Assembly: GCF_001889265.1 (NCBI RefSeq)
Contig: NZ_CP018151.1
Location: forward strand, 2,852,001 to 2,916,000
Length of the DNA: 64,000 bases
Direction of reading: 5' to 3'
Origin: Microbacterium sp. 1.5R
Lineage (GTDB): Bacteria > Actinomycetota > Actinomycetes > Actinomycetales > Microbacteriaceae
The notes under the pieces were generated by a model. That model saw only the letters and a program-made list of their open reading frames with translations. It made no database searches and was not told where the DNA came from. This document shows positions 32,768-41,663 of the stretch, in pieces; within the stretch, counting starts at the first letter, position 1; the number at the start of each line of letters is the position of its first letter. Made by a program: the position numbers and the translations under genes.

Positions 32768-33856
32768 TCAGGCGTCGGCGCGCACGGTCTCGAGCGACGG
32801 GTAGTCCGTGTATCCCTCGGCCGTGCGTCCGTAGAACAGCGCAGGGCGCGGCTCGTTGAGCTCGGCGTCCTGACGCCAGCGCTCGACGAGGTCGGGGTTC
32901 GCGATCACCGGACGACCTGCTGCCACGGCGTCGGCCCATCCCTCCGAGACGAGCATCTCGGCCTCGTCGCGGGTGGTCTGCGCGGCGAATCCGGAGTTGA
33001 CGATCAGCGGGGCACCCGCCGTGCGGCGGATGCGCTGCACGAGCTCGCTGGTCGGCACGGCACTGAGCACGTCGATGAATGCGAGGCCGAGCGGTGCGAG
33101 GCCCTCGGCGACGGCGAGGTAGGTGGCGAGTGCGTCGGCGTCGTCCTCCTCGAGGACGCCCTGGATGTTGTGCTGCGGCGACAGACGGATGCCGGTGCGG
33201 TCGGCCCCGACCGCCTCAGCCACCGCCGACGTGACCTCGATCGCGAACCGCGCGCGGTTCTCGGGCGATCCGCCGTACTGATCGTCACGGATGTTCGACA
33301 CCGGCGAGAGGAACTCCTGCACGAGGTAGCCGTTCGCGCCGTGCACCTCGACGCCGTCGAAGCCCGCGGCGATCGCGTTGCGTGCGGCCTGCACGAACTG
33401 CTCGACGACCATCGGGATCTCGTCGAGCGTGAGAGCGTGAGCGACCGGCATGTCGACCTTGCCGACCGGGGTGTGCGTCTGGCCGGGGGCGGCGAGCGCG
33501 CTCGGGCCCACGACACGCGGCTCACCGGAGATCTCGGGGTGCGAGACGCGGCCGCCGTGCATCAGCTGCATGACGATCGTGCCGCCGGCCTCGTGCACGG
33601 CGTCGGCGATCCGCCGCCATCCGTCGATCTGCGCGGGAGTGACGATGCCGGGCTGCCCGGAGTACGACTTGCCCTCGGCGGCCGGCCACGTGCCCTCGGA
33701 GATGATGAGACCCTGGCCCGCGCGCTGGCGGTAGTACTCCACCATCGTCTCGGTGGGCACACCGTCGTCGTCCGCACGGGTGCGGGTGAGCGGCGCCATG
33801 ACGACGCGGTTGGACAGCGGGAGGGCGCCGAAGACGGCCGATTCGAAGAGGGTCAC
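32768..33856 (-). CDS. Alkene reductase / old yellow enzyme family
   Basis: This FMN-dependent protein of about 362 residues has the TIM-barrel layout of old yellow enzymes: NRVVMAPLTRTRA near the N terminus, QLMHGGRVSH, the active-site region DGVEVHGANGYLVQEFL, and GGSPENRARF. It reduces activated C=C bonds using NAD(P)H. The GTG at 33856 places the start directly before TLFESAVFG; TTG at 33868 is an alternative. It lies in a run of same-strand redox genes headed by MarR. Confidence 0.92.
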   Translation of the reverse strand: MTLFESAVFGALPLSNRVVMAPLTRTRADDDGVPTETMVEYYRQRAGQGLIISEGTWPAAEGKSYSGQPGIVTPAQIDGWRRIADAVHEAGGTIVMQLMHGGRVSHPEISGEPRVVGPSALAAPGQTHTPVGKVDMPVAHALTLDEIPMVVEQFVQAARNAIAAGFDGVEVHGANGYLVQEFLSPVSNIRDDQYGGSPENRARFAIEVTSAVAEAVGADRTGIRLSPQHNIQGVLEEDDADALATYLAVAEGLAPLGLAFIDVLSAVPTSELVQRIRRTAGAPLIVNSGFAAQTTRDEAEMLVSEGWADAVAAGRPVIANPDLVERWRQDAELNEPRPALFYGRTAEGYTDYPSLETVRADA

Positions 33857-33918
33857 GCTCAGGGACAAGCGCCCTGGGGTGCCGAGTATTCCCCTGCGGA
33901 GATATGCAGACCGGATGC

Positions 33919-34554
33919 TCAGTCGGCGACGCGGCCGTACATCTCCCCCACGGGCACCGCGACCTCGAGCACATTGCCCGGCTGGGCGAGCGGGCAGGCC
34001 CACGCCGGGTCGTAGGCGCACGAGGGGTTGTAGGCGAAGTTGAAGTCGAGCACGATCGTGCCGCGCTCGGCATCCGACCCGAGGTCGGCGCCCTTGATCG
34101 TGTCGATCAGATAGCGGCCGCCTCCGTAGGTTCCTCCCGGACGACCGGCGAGAGCGTCGCGCACGGGGATGAAGATCCCGCCGCCGTAGGTCGTCAGACG
34201 CCACACGTCGAGCGACCCGGTGTCGGGGACCTCGACCCTGCCGATGCGCTCGAAGGGAACCACGCCGTCGGTGCCGGTCGCGAACTCGAAGCCCCCGGGC
34301 TCGGCCTCGAGGATCGGCAGCTCGAAGCGCCACTGCGGATCGTACGACGCGATCGGGAGCCCTTCGAACAGCGGTCGATCGTCGGCCATCAGCGGGGTCG
34401 CCGCATGGTGCAGCAGCAGGTCGTCGCGCTCGATGCGCCAGAGCTCGTGCGCGTCTTCGGCGGAGTCCGCCCGACGCACGGCGTCGTAGAGGGCGAAGAC
34501 ACGGCGTCGCCAGTCGACGACCTCTGCGGCGGTGCGGGCTTTCGTGAGCGTCAT
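33919..34554 (-). CDS. DUF1684 family protein
   Basis: This 211-residue protein of the DUF1684 family has WRIERDDLLLHHAATPL near the N terminus, then GGTYGGGRYLIDTIKGAD and LDFNFAYNPSCAYDPAWACPL, all typical of the family. The biochemical role is unknown. The ATG has a TAGCCT box 7 nt upstream and no ribosome-binding site, consistent with leaderless expression from its own promoter inside the redox gene run. Confidence 0.88.
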   Translation of the reverse strand: MTLTKARTAAEVVDWRRRVFALYDAVRRADSAEDAHELWRIERDDLLLHHAATPLMADDRPLFEGLPIASYDPQWRFELPILEAEPGGFEFATGTDGVVPFERIGRVEVPDTGSLDVWRLTTYGGGIFIPVRDALAGRPGGTYGGGRYLIDTIKGADLGSDAERGTIVLDFNFAYNPSCAYDPAWACPLAQPGNVLEVAVPVGEMYGRVAD

Positions 34555-34587
34555 GTGGTTCAGGCTACGCGGCTCGCGCCCCCGGGT

Positions 34588-35163
34588 TCACACGTCGGTG
34601 TCGCGCGGCAGCACCGTGAGCACGCGTTCGATGTGGTCTCGGAACTCGACCAGGTAGTCGCGGAGGAAGGTCGCGGTGCCCGCGTTGTGGACCGTCCCGT
34701 CATCGGCGAAGGTGTCGGGCGAGAACTGGATGTAGGCCTCGGGCGCCGTCATCTGACGGGCGTTGCAGAAGCTCAGCACCCCGCGCAGGCTCTGCTGGGC
34801 GACCGCCGTGCCGATCGCGCCCACCGAGGCGCCGATCACCGCGGCGGGGATGTGGTCGAAGGAGTTCTGCCCCCACGGCCGCGACGCCCAGTCGATCGCG
34901 TTCTTGAGGCCGCCGGGGATCGAGCGGTTGTACTCGGGCGTCACGAAGAGCACCGCATCAGCCGAGGCGATGGACTCCTTCAGATCGACGGCCACCGCGG
35001 GGTAGTCGGCGTCATAGTCCTGGCTGTAGAGGGGGAGGTCTCGGATCGGGATCTCGAAGAACTCGAGATCATCCGGCGCCAGCCTGATCAGCGCCGTCGC
35101 GAGGATGCGGTTGATCGAGGTGGACGAGAGGCTTCCGACGAAGTATCCGACCCTGTATGCCAT
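34588..35163 (-). CDS. NADPH-dependent FMN reductase
   Basis: This 191-residue flavodoxin-fold reductase has the FMN phosphate loop at YFVGSLSSTSINRIL, and VTPEYNRSIPGGLKNAIDW is the hallmark family motif. It would supply reduced FMN or reduce quinones or azo compounds. It lies 93 nt downstream of marR on the same strand, with an AGGAA site and an inverted repeat GAGA-TCAG-TCTC (35189-35200) in the leader, so MarR control is likely. Confidence 0.92.
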   Translation of the reverse strand: MAYRVGYFVGSLSSTSINRILATALIRLAPDDLEFFEIPIRDLPLYSQDYDADYPAVAVDLKESIASADAVLFVTPEYNRSIPGGLKNAIDWASRPWGQNSFDHIPAAVIGASVGAIGTAVAQQSLRGVLSFCNARQMTAPEAYIQFSPDTFADDGTVHNAGTATFLRDYLVEFRDHIERVLTVLPRDTDV

Positions 35164-35256
35164 GACTGTTCCTCATTCCCGTAGTCGTGAGATCAGTCTC
35201 GTCCGGGCTCGCGTCTGCGTCCAGCCCCCGTGGCGAACGGGCCGCCGCGCTTCGGC

Positions 35257-35730
35257 TCAGTCGCCGAAGGCGGCGAGCAGCTCCGCGAAGTGGTCGAGAT
35301 CCTCGGCCGTCCAGCGGCGCAGCCTCTCGCCGAGGCGCTCTTCGTACCGAGCGCGGGCGAGGGCCACTCGCTCCTGCGCCAGCTCCGTGGCGACGAGCAC
35401 CCGCGCGCGGCGATCGTCCGGGTCGGGGACGCTCTCGACGAGACCGAGCTGCTCGAGTTGGCGCACGTGCCGACTGACGGCCGACTTGTCGGTCTGCAGG
35501 CGCTCGATGATCGCGCCGGCCGAGGTCGCCTTGCCGGTGGCGATCGACGTGAGCACCTGGTATCCGAGAGGCTGCAGGTCGGGGTGCACGGTGGTCGCGG
35601 CTTCGCGCCAGCTCACCCGGATGCGGGCGAAGAGCCTGCCCAGCTCGTGCTCGACCCTCGAGATCGCCTGATCGAGGTCAGGGGTTGCGGCGCCGTCTAT
35701 CGGGGCGACTTCGTCGGACGAGGCACTCAT
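35257..35730 (-). CDS. MarR family transcriptional regulator
   Basis: This 157-residue winged-helix regulator has its DNA-binding part near residues 60-110: AGAIIERLQTDKSAVSRHVRQ and a wing DPDDRRARVLV. MarR proteins commonly respond to phenolic or oxidative stress. It leads the FMN reductase, DUF1684 and old yellow enzyme genes, which fit an electrophile-detoxification regulon. A TAAGCT box lies 7 nt before the ATG. Confidence 0.9.
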   Translation of the reverse strand: MSASSDEVAPIDGAATPDLDQAISRVEHELGRLFARIRVSWREAATTVHPDLQPLGYQVLTSIATGKATSAGAIIERLQTDKSAVSRHVRQLEQLGLVESVPDPDDRRARVLVATELAQERVALARARYEERLGERLRRWTAEDLDHFAELLAAFGD

Positions 35731-35747
35731 GCTCGCCAGCTTACGAT

Positions 35748-35780
35748 GAAGCCCCGCCGGCGCTGTGCCGGCGGGGCTTC
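35748..35780 (-). terminator. Terminator downstream of the osmoprotectant operon
   Basis: GAAGCCCCGCCGGC and GCCGGCGGGGCTTC form a perfect 14-bp stem around GCTGT. It lies just past the end of the substrate-binding-protein gene, with marR beginning beyond it. Confidence 0.85.
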
Positions 35781-35814
35781 GATCAGATCACCGACTCGCG
35801 ATCCGTTCGCACGA

Positions 35815-36762
35815 TCACTTGTCGAGCAGACCTGCGGTGGTGAGCCATTCTTCCGCCGCGGTCGCGGCCGACGCCTTCTCGTCGCCCTCGACCCGTTCGC
35901 GCAGATCGATCAGGTCGTCGGTGGTGAGCTTCGCGGAGATCGCATTGAGCACCTCGGCGAGCTTGTCGGTGTAGATGTCCTTCGAGAGCAGCGGGATGAC
36001 GTTCTGCGCCGAGATCATGTTCTCCGGGTCCTCGAGGACGACGAGGTCCTCCGACTTGATCGCCGGCGACGTCGTGTAGATGTCGGCCACCTGCACCGTG
36101 CCGTCGACGAGCGCCTGCACCGTGTCGGGACCGCCGAAGTCCTCGTACGGGACGAACGTGACCTGTCCCGCTTCGACGCCCACGCCGTAGACGTCGCGCA
36201 GCCCCGGGATCCCGTAGCCGAGTTCGCCGAACTGCGGGTTCGACGCCAGGGAGAACGGCTCGAGAGCCTTCAGGTCGCCGATGGCCGTCAGGTCGTTGTC
36301 CTCGGCGGTCTTCTTCGTCACCACGTAGGCGTCCTTGTCCTCGGCCTCGGCCGAGTCGAGCACCTGCAGGTCGTCCGCGCCCACCGCATCCGGCAGCGCC
36401 GCATCGACGTCCTCGGTCGTCCGCTCCTCGTACGCCGTGTCGTAGTACGCCAGCAGGTTGCCGTTGTACTCCGGGATGAGGTTGATGGACCCGTCCTGCA
36501 GCGCGGGGATCGTCTGCTGGCGCGGACCGATGTTGAACTTGGTCGAGACGTCGAAGCCCTCGGCCTCGAGCGCCTGCGCGTAGATCTCGCCGAGGATCTC
36601 GCTCTCGGGGAAGGCGAAGGAGCCGACGACGATCGCGTCGCCCTCGGCGGCGTCACCGCCCGAGGACGTCGGGTCGGCGGTCGCGCAGCCGGCGAGCGCG
36701 ACGGTGGTGCTGACGGCGAGCAGGCAGGCCGTCAGCCAGGTCTTACGGGCTCGAGAGGTCAT
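35815..36762 (-). CDS. Osmoprotectant (glycine betaine/choline-type) ABC substrate-binding lipoprotein
   Basis: This 315-residue OpuAC/OsmF-type binding protein has a lipobox LAGC with lipidated Cys26. IVVGSFAFPESEILGEIYAQ opens the mature domain, and PEYNGNLLAYY is a typical motif. The ligand is likely a quaternary amine, by family. The start overlaps the upstream permease stop by ATGA. The longer reading frame upstream is a shadow of the permease. Confidence 0.92.
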   Translation of the reverse strand: MTSRARKTWLTACLLAVSTTVALAGCATADPTSSGGDAAEGDAIVVGSFAFPESEILGEIYAQALEAEGFDVSTKFNIGPRQQTIPALQDGSINLIPEYNGNLLAYYDTAYEERTTEDVDAALPDAVGADDLQVLDSAEAEDKDAYVVTKKTAEDNDLTAIGDLKALEPFSLASNPQFGELGYGIPGLRDVYGVGVEAGQVTFVPYEDFGGPDTVQALVDGTVQVADIYTTSPAIKSEDLVVLEDPENMISAQNVIPLLSKDIYTDKLAEVLNAISAKLTTDDLIDLRERVEGDEKASAATAAEEWLTTAGLLDK

Positions 36763-37529
36763 GCGGGGGTCCTTTCGTCGACGATCGGCGCCACAGCGGC
36801 CTCCGACCTGTTTCGCTGCACACTGCGGAGGGGACGGCTCGTCTGCCCCCGAGTACGGGTGAGGCGCTGGAGGAGCGCGAAGACGCCGTCGACGCTCAGC
36901 GCGAGAACGGTCACCAGGAGCGCCCCGCCGAGGATCACGGTGTAGTCGTTGAGGCCGATGCCCGACGAGATGATCCGCCCGAGGCCGCCGAGTCCGACGT
37001 ACGACGCGATCGTCACGGTCGCGATGACCTGCAGCGTGGCCGAGCGGATCCCGCCGATGATCACCGGCAGCCCGAGTGGGATCTCGACCTTGCGGAGGAT
37101 CTGCATCTCGGTCATCCCGATCGCGCGCGCCGCATCGATCGACTCGCGGCTGACGCTCTCGAGGCCGGCGTAGGCACCGGCGAGCAGCGACGGGATCGCC
37201 AGCAGCACGAAAGCGACGACGGAGCCGACGAGCACGGCCGGAGTGGTGCTGAGACCGGAGCGCAGCACCATCGTGAGGAAGAACAGGAGCCCGAGCGTCG
37301 GGAGAGCGCGCATCGCACCGGTGAAGCCGATCACGAACTGGCGACCGTGCCCGGTGTGCCCGATGTAGAAGCCGAGCGGCAGAGCGATCAGCATCGCGAT
37401 GACGAGCGAGACGCCCGAGTAGATGAGGTGCTCGACGAGTCGGTCGCCGATGGGCAGCGGGCTCTGCGAGCCCGGCACCCAGTTGGCGGGGTCGAGGATC
37501 CAGGCGATGGCGTCGAGGAAGAAGTTCAT
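36759..37529 (-). CDS. Osmoprotectant ABC transporter permease (OpuC-type)
   Basis: This 256-residue permease has about six membrane segments and the ABC permease loop SRESIDAARAIGMTEMQILR. The motif GFTGAMRALPTLGLLFF is typical of OpuCB/OpuCD proteins. It overlaps both neighbours by ATGA. It pairs with the upstream permease and the downstream binding protein; no ATPase gene is present. Confidence 0.92.
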   Translation of the reverse strand: MNFFLDAIAWILDPANWVPGSQSPLPIGDRLVEHLIYSGVSLVIAMLIALPLGFYIGHTGHGRQFVIGFTGAMRALPTLGLLFFLTMVLRSGLSTTPAVLVGSVVAFVLLAIPSLLAGAYAGLESVSRESIDAARAIGMTEMQILRKVEIPLGLPVIIGGIRSATLQVIATVTIASYVGLGGLGRIISSGIGLNDYTVILGGALLVTVLALSVDGVFALLQRLTRTRGQTSRPLRSVQRNRSEAAVAPIVDERTPA

Positions 37530-38260
37530 CGGACACCGGCCCCCGGGGGCTCGAGCACTCGACGGGTGCTGACACTGTCGGTCGCGGGGTCGGGGTCGGT
37601 CGGTGCGCCGCTCGTGCCGCGCACGCCGGCGGCGCGGCTCCAGGGCATGAGGACCCGCCCGATCGCCACGAGGATCAGGTCGAAGACGAGAGCGATGAGC
37701 AGGCTCATGACGATCCCGACGACGACCTCCTCGAGGATGCCGCGCTGCTTGCCGTTCTGGAAGAGGTAGCCGAGATTCTCCGAGCCGATGATCACGCCCA
37801 CCGAGACGAGGGCGATGGTCGACACGGAGACCACGCGGAGGCCGGCGATCAGCACGGGCCCGGCGAGAGGGAACTCGACGCGCCAGAACCGGCCGCTGCG
37901 CGAGAAGCCGATGGCCTTCGCCGACTCGATGATCGACCGATCGACCGATCCGAAGGCGTCGGTCGCCGAGCGCAGCATGATCGCGACCGCGTAGATCGTC
38001 AGCGCCACGACCAGGTTCGTGTCATCGAGGATCCGGGTGCCGAGGATGACCGGCAGGATGACGAAGAGCGGCAGGGACGGGATCGTGTAGAGCAGGCTGC
38101 CCGTCGTGATGATGAACGTCCGGGCGACGCGATTGCGGCTGGCCACCCAGCCCAGCGGCACCGCGATCAGGAAGCCGAGGATGATCGGAATGATCGCCAG
38201 ACGCACGTGATTGATCGTCAGATCGACGATCAATCCGAGGTTGGAGGCGATCCAGTTCAT
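37526..38260 (-). CDS. Osmoprotectant ABC transporter permease (OpuC-type), first gene of operon
   Basis: This 244-residue permease has the OpuC motif TGSLLYTIPSLPLFVIL and the ATPase-contact loop DRSIIESAKAIGFSRSGRFW. As the first gene of the operon it sits where the ATPase gene (opuCA type) would usually be. A TTGACT box about 45 nt upstream of the start may be the -35 of the operon promoter. Confidence 0.92.
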   Translation of the reverse strand: MNWIASNLGLIVDLTINHVRLAIIPIILGFLIAVPLGWVASRNRVARTFIITTGSLLYTIPSLPLFVILPVILGTRILDDTNLVVALTIYAVAIMLRSATDAFGSVDRSIIESAKAIGFSRSGRFWRVEFPLAGPVLIAGLRVVSVSTIALVSVGVIIGSENLGYLFQNGKQRGILEEVVVGIVMSLLIALVFDLILVAIGRVLMPWSRAAGVRGTSGAPTDPDPATDSVSTRRVLEPPGAGVR

Positions 38261-38345
38261 CCGAAGTACCGTTCTTTACGGTCTTGGGACGCCGAATCGC
38301 GAAGTCAAGACATTCGACTGAACCACAGAATATCGCTCTCGACAA

Positions 38346-38377
38346 CCCGGGCCGACACGTCGCGTGATCGGCCCGGG
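38346..38377 (-). terminator. Terminator downstream of the second marR gene
   Basis: CCCGGGCCGA and TCGGCCCGGG form a perfect 10-bp stem with a 12-nt loop, 8 nt beyond the stop codon of the marR gene. Confidence 0.8.
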
Positions 38378-38384
38378 CTCTCGG

Positions 38385-38840
38385 TCAGACCTCTGAGAGC
38401 AGACGGAACACCTTGGATGCCGCGTGGATCTCGTCCTGCGTGAGCTCGGCCACGACCGTGCGCAGGCGCGAGGCGTGGTCGCTGCGCAGCTCGGTGAGGG
38501 CGGAGCAGGCCGACGGCGTCGCCGTCAGGACCCGCAGCCGGCCGTCACGCTCGTCCGGCCTCGACTCGATCAGGCCCAGCTCCTCGAGCATCCGCACCTG
38601 GCGACTGATGACGGACTTGTCCATCTCGAAGCGCTCGGCGAGCTCGTGAGCGCTGGCGGAGCCCGCCCGATCGATGAAGGTCAGCAGCTTGTAGCCGCCC
38701 ACCTGCAGCTCGGGGTCGATGCGCGCCGCCGACTCCCTCCAGAGCGTCCGAGTCCTCGCGAAGATGAGGTTCAGATGCGTCTGGAGGTCGCCGAGGGCGG
38801 TGTCGACGTCGGCGGGCGCCGCCGCTTCGGAGGTGACCAT
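38385..38840 (-). CDS. MarR family regulator, co-operonic with DHA2 exporter
   Basis: This 151-residue winged-helix regulator reads ASAHELAERFEMDKSVISRQVRMLEELGLIE in the recognition region (two overlapping parts near residues 65-95), followed by the wing DERDGRLRV. It starts one base after the exporter stop, so exporter and regulator are made together. Two inverted repeats in the exporter promoter are its probable operators, giving ligand-induced self-regulation. Confidence 0.92.
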   Translation of the reverse strand: MVTSEAAAPADVDTALGDLQTHLNLIFARTRTLWRESAARIDPELQVGGYKLLTFIDRAGSASAHELAERFEMDKSVISRQVRMLEELGLIESRPDERDGRLRVLTATPSACSALTELRSDHASRLRTVVAELTQDEIHAASKVFRLLSEV

Positions 38841-38841
38841 G

Positions 38842-40563
38842 TCAGCGCCCCGACTCCCGCTCGTCGCGCTCGAGCACGGTCGTCACCGAGCCGGTCGAGG
38901 GTGAGGCGGACTCGGTGCCCGAGATGCGGATGGCTCCGGTCGACATGGTGGCGCCGACCTCGGCCTCGGAGACCTCGAGAACGGACTCCTCGGCCTGCTC
39001 GCGCAGCTGCTCGGCGGCGTTCTTCGTCGACAGCGGCTTGTTCTTGATGAACGCGATCGCGATGATGGCGATCACTGCGAGCGGAATGGCGATGATGAAC
39101 GCATCCGCGATGCCGTGGCCGTAGGCTCCCTCGACGATCGTGCGGATCGTGTCGGGCAGCTGCGTGACCTTGGGCACATCGCCAGAGGCGAGGTGCTTCA
39201 GCGCGTCGATCTCATCGGGCGTCGTGGGAGTGAATCCCTCGAGCGCGTCGGAGATGTAGTTGCCGACGCTGGTCGAGAGCGAGGCGCCCATGACCGTCAC
39301 GCCGATGGTGCCGGCGATCGTGCGGAAGAAGTTGACGTTCGACGAGGCGGCGCCCAGCTGCTGCGGCGCGGTGTCGTTCTGCACGATGAGCGTGAGGTTC
39401 TGCATGACCATGCCGAGACCTGCGCCGAGCACGAACATGTAGGTCGCGACCAGCGGGAACGGGGTGTCGTAGCGCAGGGTCGCCATCAGGCTGACGCCGA
39501 TCGTGGTCAGCACGGAGCCCGTGAGCATCCATCCCTTCCACTTGCCGAAGCGGCTGACGAGCTGGCCGATGATGATCGACGCACCCATCTGTCCGACGAT
39601 CATCGGGATCGTCATGAGGCCGGACTCGGTCGGTGTGGCACCGCGGGCGAGCTGGAAGTACTGGGCGAGGAACACCGAGGTCGCGAACATCGAGACGCCG
39701 ATGGCGATCGACGCGATGACCGACAGCGTGAAGGTGCGGTTGCGGAACAGCGACATCGGCACGATCGGTTCCTTGACGAAGAACTCGACGGTGATGAACG
39801 CGGCGATCGCGACACCCGCGGTGACGGCGAGCATGATGCTGGTCGAGGAGTCCCAGTCGAACTGGCTGCCGCCCATCGAGACCCAGATGAGCAGGGTCGA
39901 GACGCCGACCGCGAGCAGCACGATGCCGAAGTAGTCGATCGACACCTTGCGGTCGCGCTGGGGCTTGGGCAGGTGCAGGGTGAACTGCAGCAGCAGGAGG
40001 GCGAGGATGGCGAAGGGCACGCCGACGAAGAAGTTGGAGCGCCAGCCCCAGACGTCGGTGAGGAGTCCGCCGAGCAGCGGGCCGCCGATGGTGCCGAGGG
40101 CCATGATTCCGCCGACCACGCCCATGTACTTGCCGCGCTCGCGCGGCGAGATGATGAGGGCGACCGCGATCATCACGAGCGACATCAGTCCGCCGACGCC
40201 GATGCCCTGGATCACGCGGACCGCGATGAGCATGTTGGTGTCGGTCGAGAAGCCGGCGATCACGGTGCCGACCGTGAAGATGATCAGCGACAGCTGCACG
40301 AGGATCTTGCGATCGACGAGGTCGGCGAGCTTGCCCCAGATGGGGGTCGAGACGGCGGTCGCGAGGAGGCTGGCGGTGATGACCCAGGTGTACTGCGACT
40401 GGGTGCCGCCGAGGTCGGCGATGATGACCGGCATGGAGGTCGACACCACGGTGCCCGAGAGCACGGCGACGAACATGCCGACGACGAGGCCCGAGATCGC
40501 GGTGAAGACCTCGCGAGGCGAGCGCACCGCGTCGCCTGAGGAGGTGGGTGAGATGTGTGTCAC
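38842..40563 (-). CDS. DHA2 family (EmrB/QacA) MFS multidrug exporter
   Basis: This 573-residue protein has about 14 membrane segments: AVLSGTVVSTSMPVIIADLG in TM1 and WGKLADLVDRKILVQLSLI as motif A. The cytoplasmic C-terminal tail is long and acidic. The GTG at 40563 is chosen because AGGAGC lies about 8 nt upstream; a longer frame crosses the promoter and is rejected. It is in an operon with MarR. The substrate is unknown. Confidence 0.92.
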   Translation of the reverse strand: MTHISPTSSGDAVRSPREVFTAISGLVVGMFVAVLSGTVVSTSMPVIIADLGGTQSQYTWVITASLLATAVSTPIWGKLADLVDRKILVQLSLIIFTVGTVIAGFSTDTNMLIAVRVIQGIGVGGLMSLVMIAVALIISPRERGKYMGVVGGIMALGTIGGPLLGGLLTDVWGWRSNFFVGVPFAILALLLLQFTLHLPKPQRDRKVSIDYFGIVLLAVGVSTLLIWVSMGGSQFDWDSSTSIMLAVTAGVAIAAFITVEFFVKEPIVPMSLFRNRTFTLSVIASIAIGVSMFATSVFLAQYFQLARGATPTESGLMTIPMIVGQMGASIIIGQLVSRFGKWKGWMLTGSVLTTIGVSLMATLRYDTPFPLVATYMFVLGAGLGMVMQNLTLIVQNDTAPQQLGAASSNVNFFRTIAGTIGVTVMGASLSTSVGNYISDALEGFTPTTPDEIDALKHLASGDVPKVTQLPDTIRTIVEGAYGHGIADAFIIAIPLAVIAIIAIAFIKNKPLSTKNAAEQLREQAEESVLEVSEAEVGATMSTGAIRISGTESASPSTGSVTTVLERDERESGR

Positions 40564-40585
40564 AGTGGAGAGCTCCTGTGTAGAA

Positions 40586-40631
40586 AGTTGATAAGAGTCA
40601 ACTATACGCCTATTGGTTGCGAAAGTGCAAC
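40586..40631 (-). promoter_or_regulatory. Exporter-marR promoter with two MarR-type operators
   Basis: Minus-strand -35 TTGCAC (40625-40630) and -10 TATAGT (40601-40606) are 18 nt apart. Two inverted repeats with the same plan overlie them: AGTTGA-N6-TCAACT (40586-40603), overlapping the -10 box, and GTTGC-N6-GCAAC (40616-40631), covering the -35 box. The common pattern GTTGM-N6-KCAAC suggests one regulator, probably the MarR of the same operon. Confidence 0.7.
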
Positions 40632-40670
40632 TGTAGACCGGAGGCAACCATCTGTCGATGGAGTGGGACG

Positions 40671-41561
40671 CTAGCCGCGGCTCTCGTCCCTGGTCGGCTC
40701 GACGACGCGCTGGTCCAGAGACCACGACGCGAGCAGCGCGAGACGCTCGGCCGAGGGCGAGCCCGGCTCGGCCGAGTAGATCAGCAGCACGTTGCCCGGC
40801 TCGGCGGTGATCGCGAGCTCCTCATACGCCAGGGTCAGCTCGCCGACGAGCGGATGCCGGAACCGCTTCGTGCCCGCGCCGTGGATGCGCACATCGTGCG
40901 CCGCCCACAGCCGGCGGAACGTCTCGCTGCGCGTCGACAGCTCGCCGACGAGATCCTGCAGACCCTTGTCGTGCGGATCCCGCCCGGCTTCGGCTCGCAT
41001 GATCGCGACGCACATCTCGGCGAAGAGATCCCAGTCGGGATAGAAGTCGTGCGCTGCCGGGTCCAGGAACTGGAAGCGCGCGAGATTCGGGGTGCGGCCG
41101 CCGTCGCCGATCACCGGCGAATAGAAGGCTCGGGCGAGATCGTTCGTGGCGACCAGGTTCTGGTGGGGGTCGCGGACGAACGCGATCGCATCGGTGATCG
41201 ACGACAGCGCCCACTGCAGGCTGGGTCGTGCAGCCCCGGGCTTCGCCGACCGGCGACGCGAGCGGCCGCTCGACGGGATGCCGTCGGCGGCGCGGGCGAG
41301 ATCGAGCAGATGCGCGCGCTCGGCGTCGTCGAGTCGAAGGGCTGACGCGAGCGCGTCGAGCACCGCGGCGGAGGCGCCGGCGATCGCGCCGCGCTCGAGC
41401 TTCGCGTAGTACTCGACGCTGACTCCGGCGAGCGCTGCGGCCTCACTGCGCCGCAGGCCGGCGACACGTCGGTTCCCGCCGGCCGGGATGCCGACCGACT
41501 CGGGCGCGACGCGCGCGCGGCGGGTCATCAGGAACTCGCGGACCTCGGATCTGTTGTCCAT
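40671..41561 (-). CDS. XRE-type helix-turn-helix regulator with MmyB-like ligand domain
   Basis: This 296-residue protein has an N-terminal XRE-type HTH (GLRRSEAAALAGVSVEYYAK, about residues 35-60) and a C-terminal MmyB-like PAS-type domain (about residues 115-285), which binds fatty-acid-like ligands in related regulators. It is divergent from the Bcr/CflA exporter and alcohol dehydrogenase genes, which it probably controls. The very long open frame upstream is antisense to the exporter and is rejected. Confidence 0.9.
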   Translation of the reverse strand: MDNRSEVREFLMTRRARVAPESVGIPAGGNRRVAGLRRSEAAALAGVSVEYYAKLERGAIAGASAAVLDALASALRLDDAERAHLLDLARAADGIPSSGRSRRRSAKPGAARPSLQWALSSITDAIAFVRDPHQNLVATNDLARAFYSPVIGDGGRTPNLARFQFLDPAAHDFYPDWDLFAEMCVAIMRAEAGRDPHDKGLQDLVGELSTRSETFRRLWAAHDVRIHGAGTKRFRHPLVGELTLAYEELAITAEPGNVLLIYSAEPGSPSAERLALLASWSLDQRVVEPTRDESRG

Positions 41562-41621
41562 GCTCAGGACGCTACCCCCGACCGTGCTTCGCAGGGAGGT
41601 TCTCGCAGTACACCCCTCGAC

Positions 41622-41632
41622 AGGGACTCCCT
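41622..41632. promoter_or_regulatory. Candidate operator AGGGA-C-TCCCT
   Basis: A perfect 11-bp palindrome lies in the 102-bp gap between the MmyB-like regulator and the exporter, 31 nt before the exporter start. Being placed at a promoter suggests an operator; there is no second copy to support it. Confidence 0.35.
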
Positions 41633-41663
41633 CGGAGCACCCGACAGGCGCAGAGTGGACAGC

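Noticed and set aside
35189..35200. Short palindrome GAGA-TCAG-TCTC before the FMN reductase gene as a firm MarR operator
   Set aside because: The arms are only four bases and there is no second copy near the marR promoter, so it is mentioned only as a weak hint.
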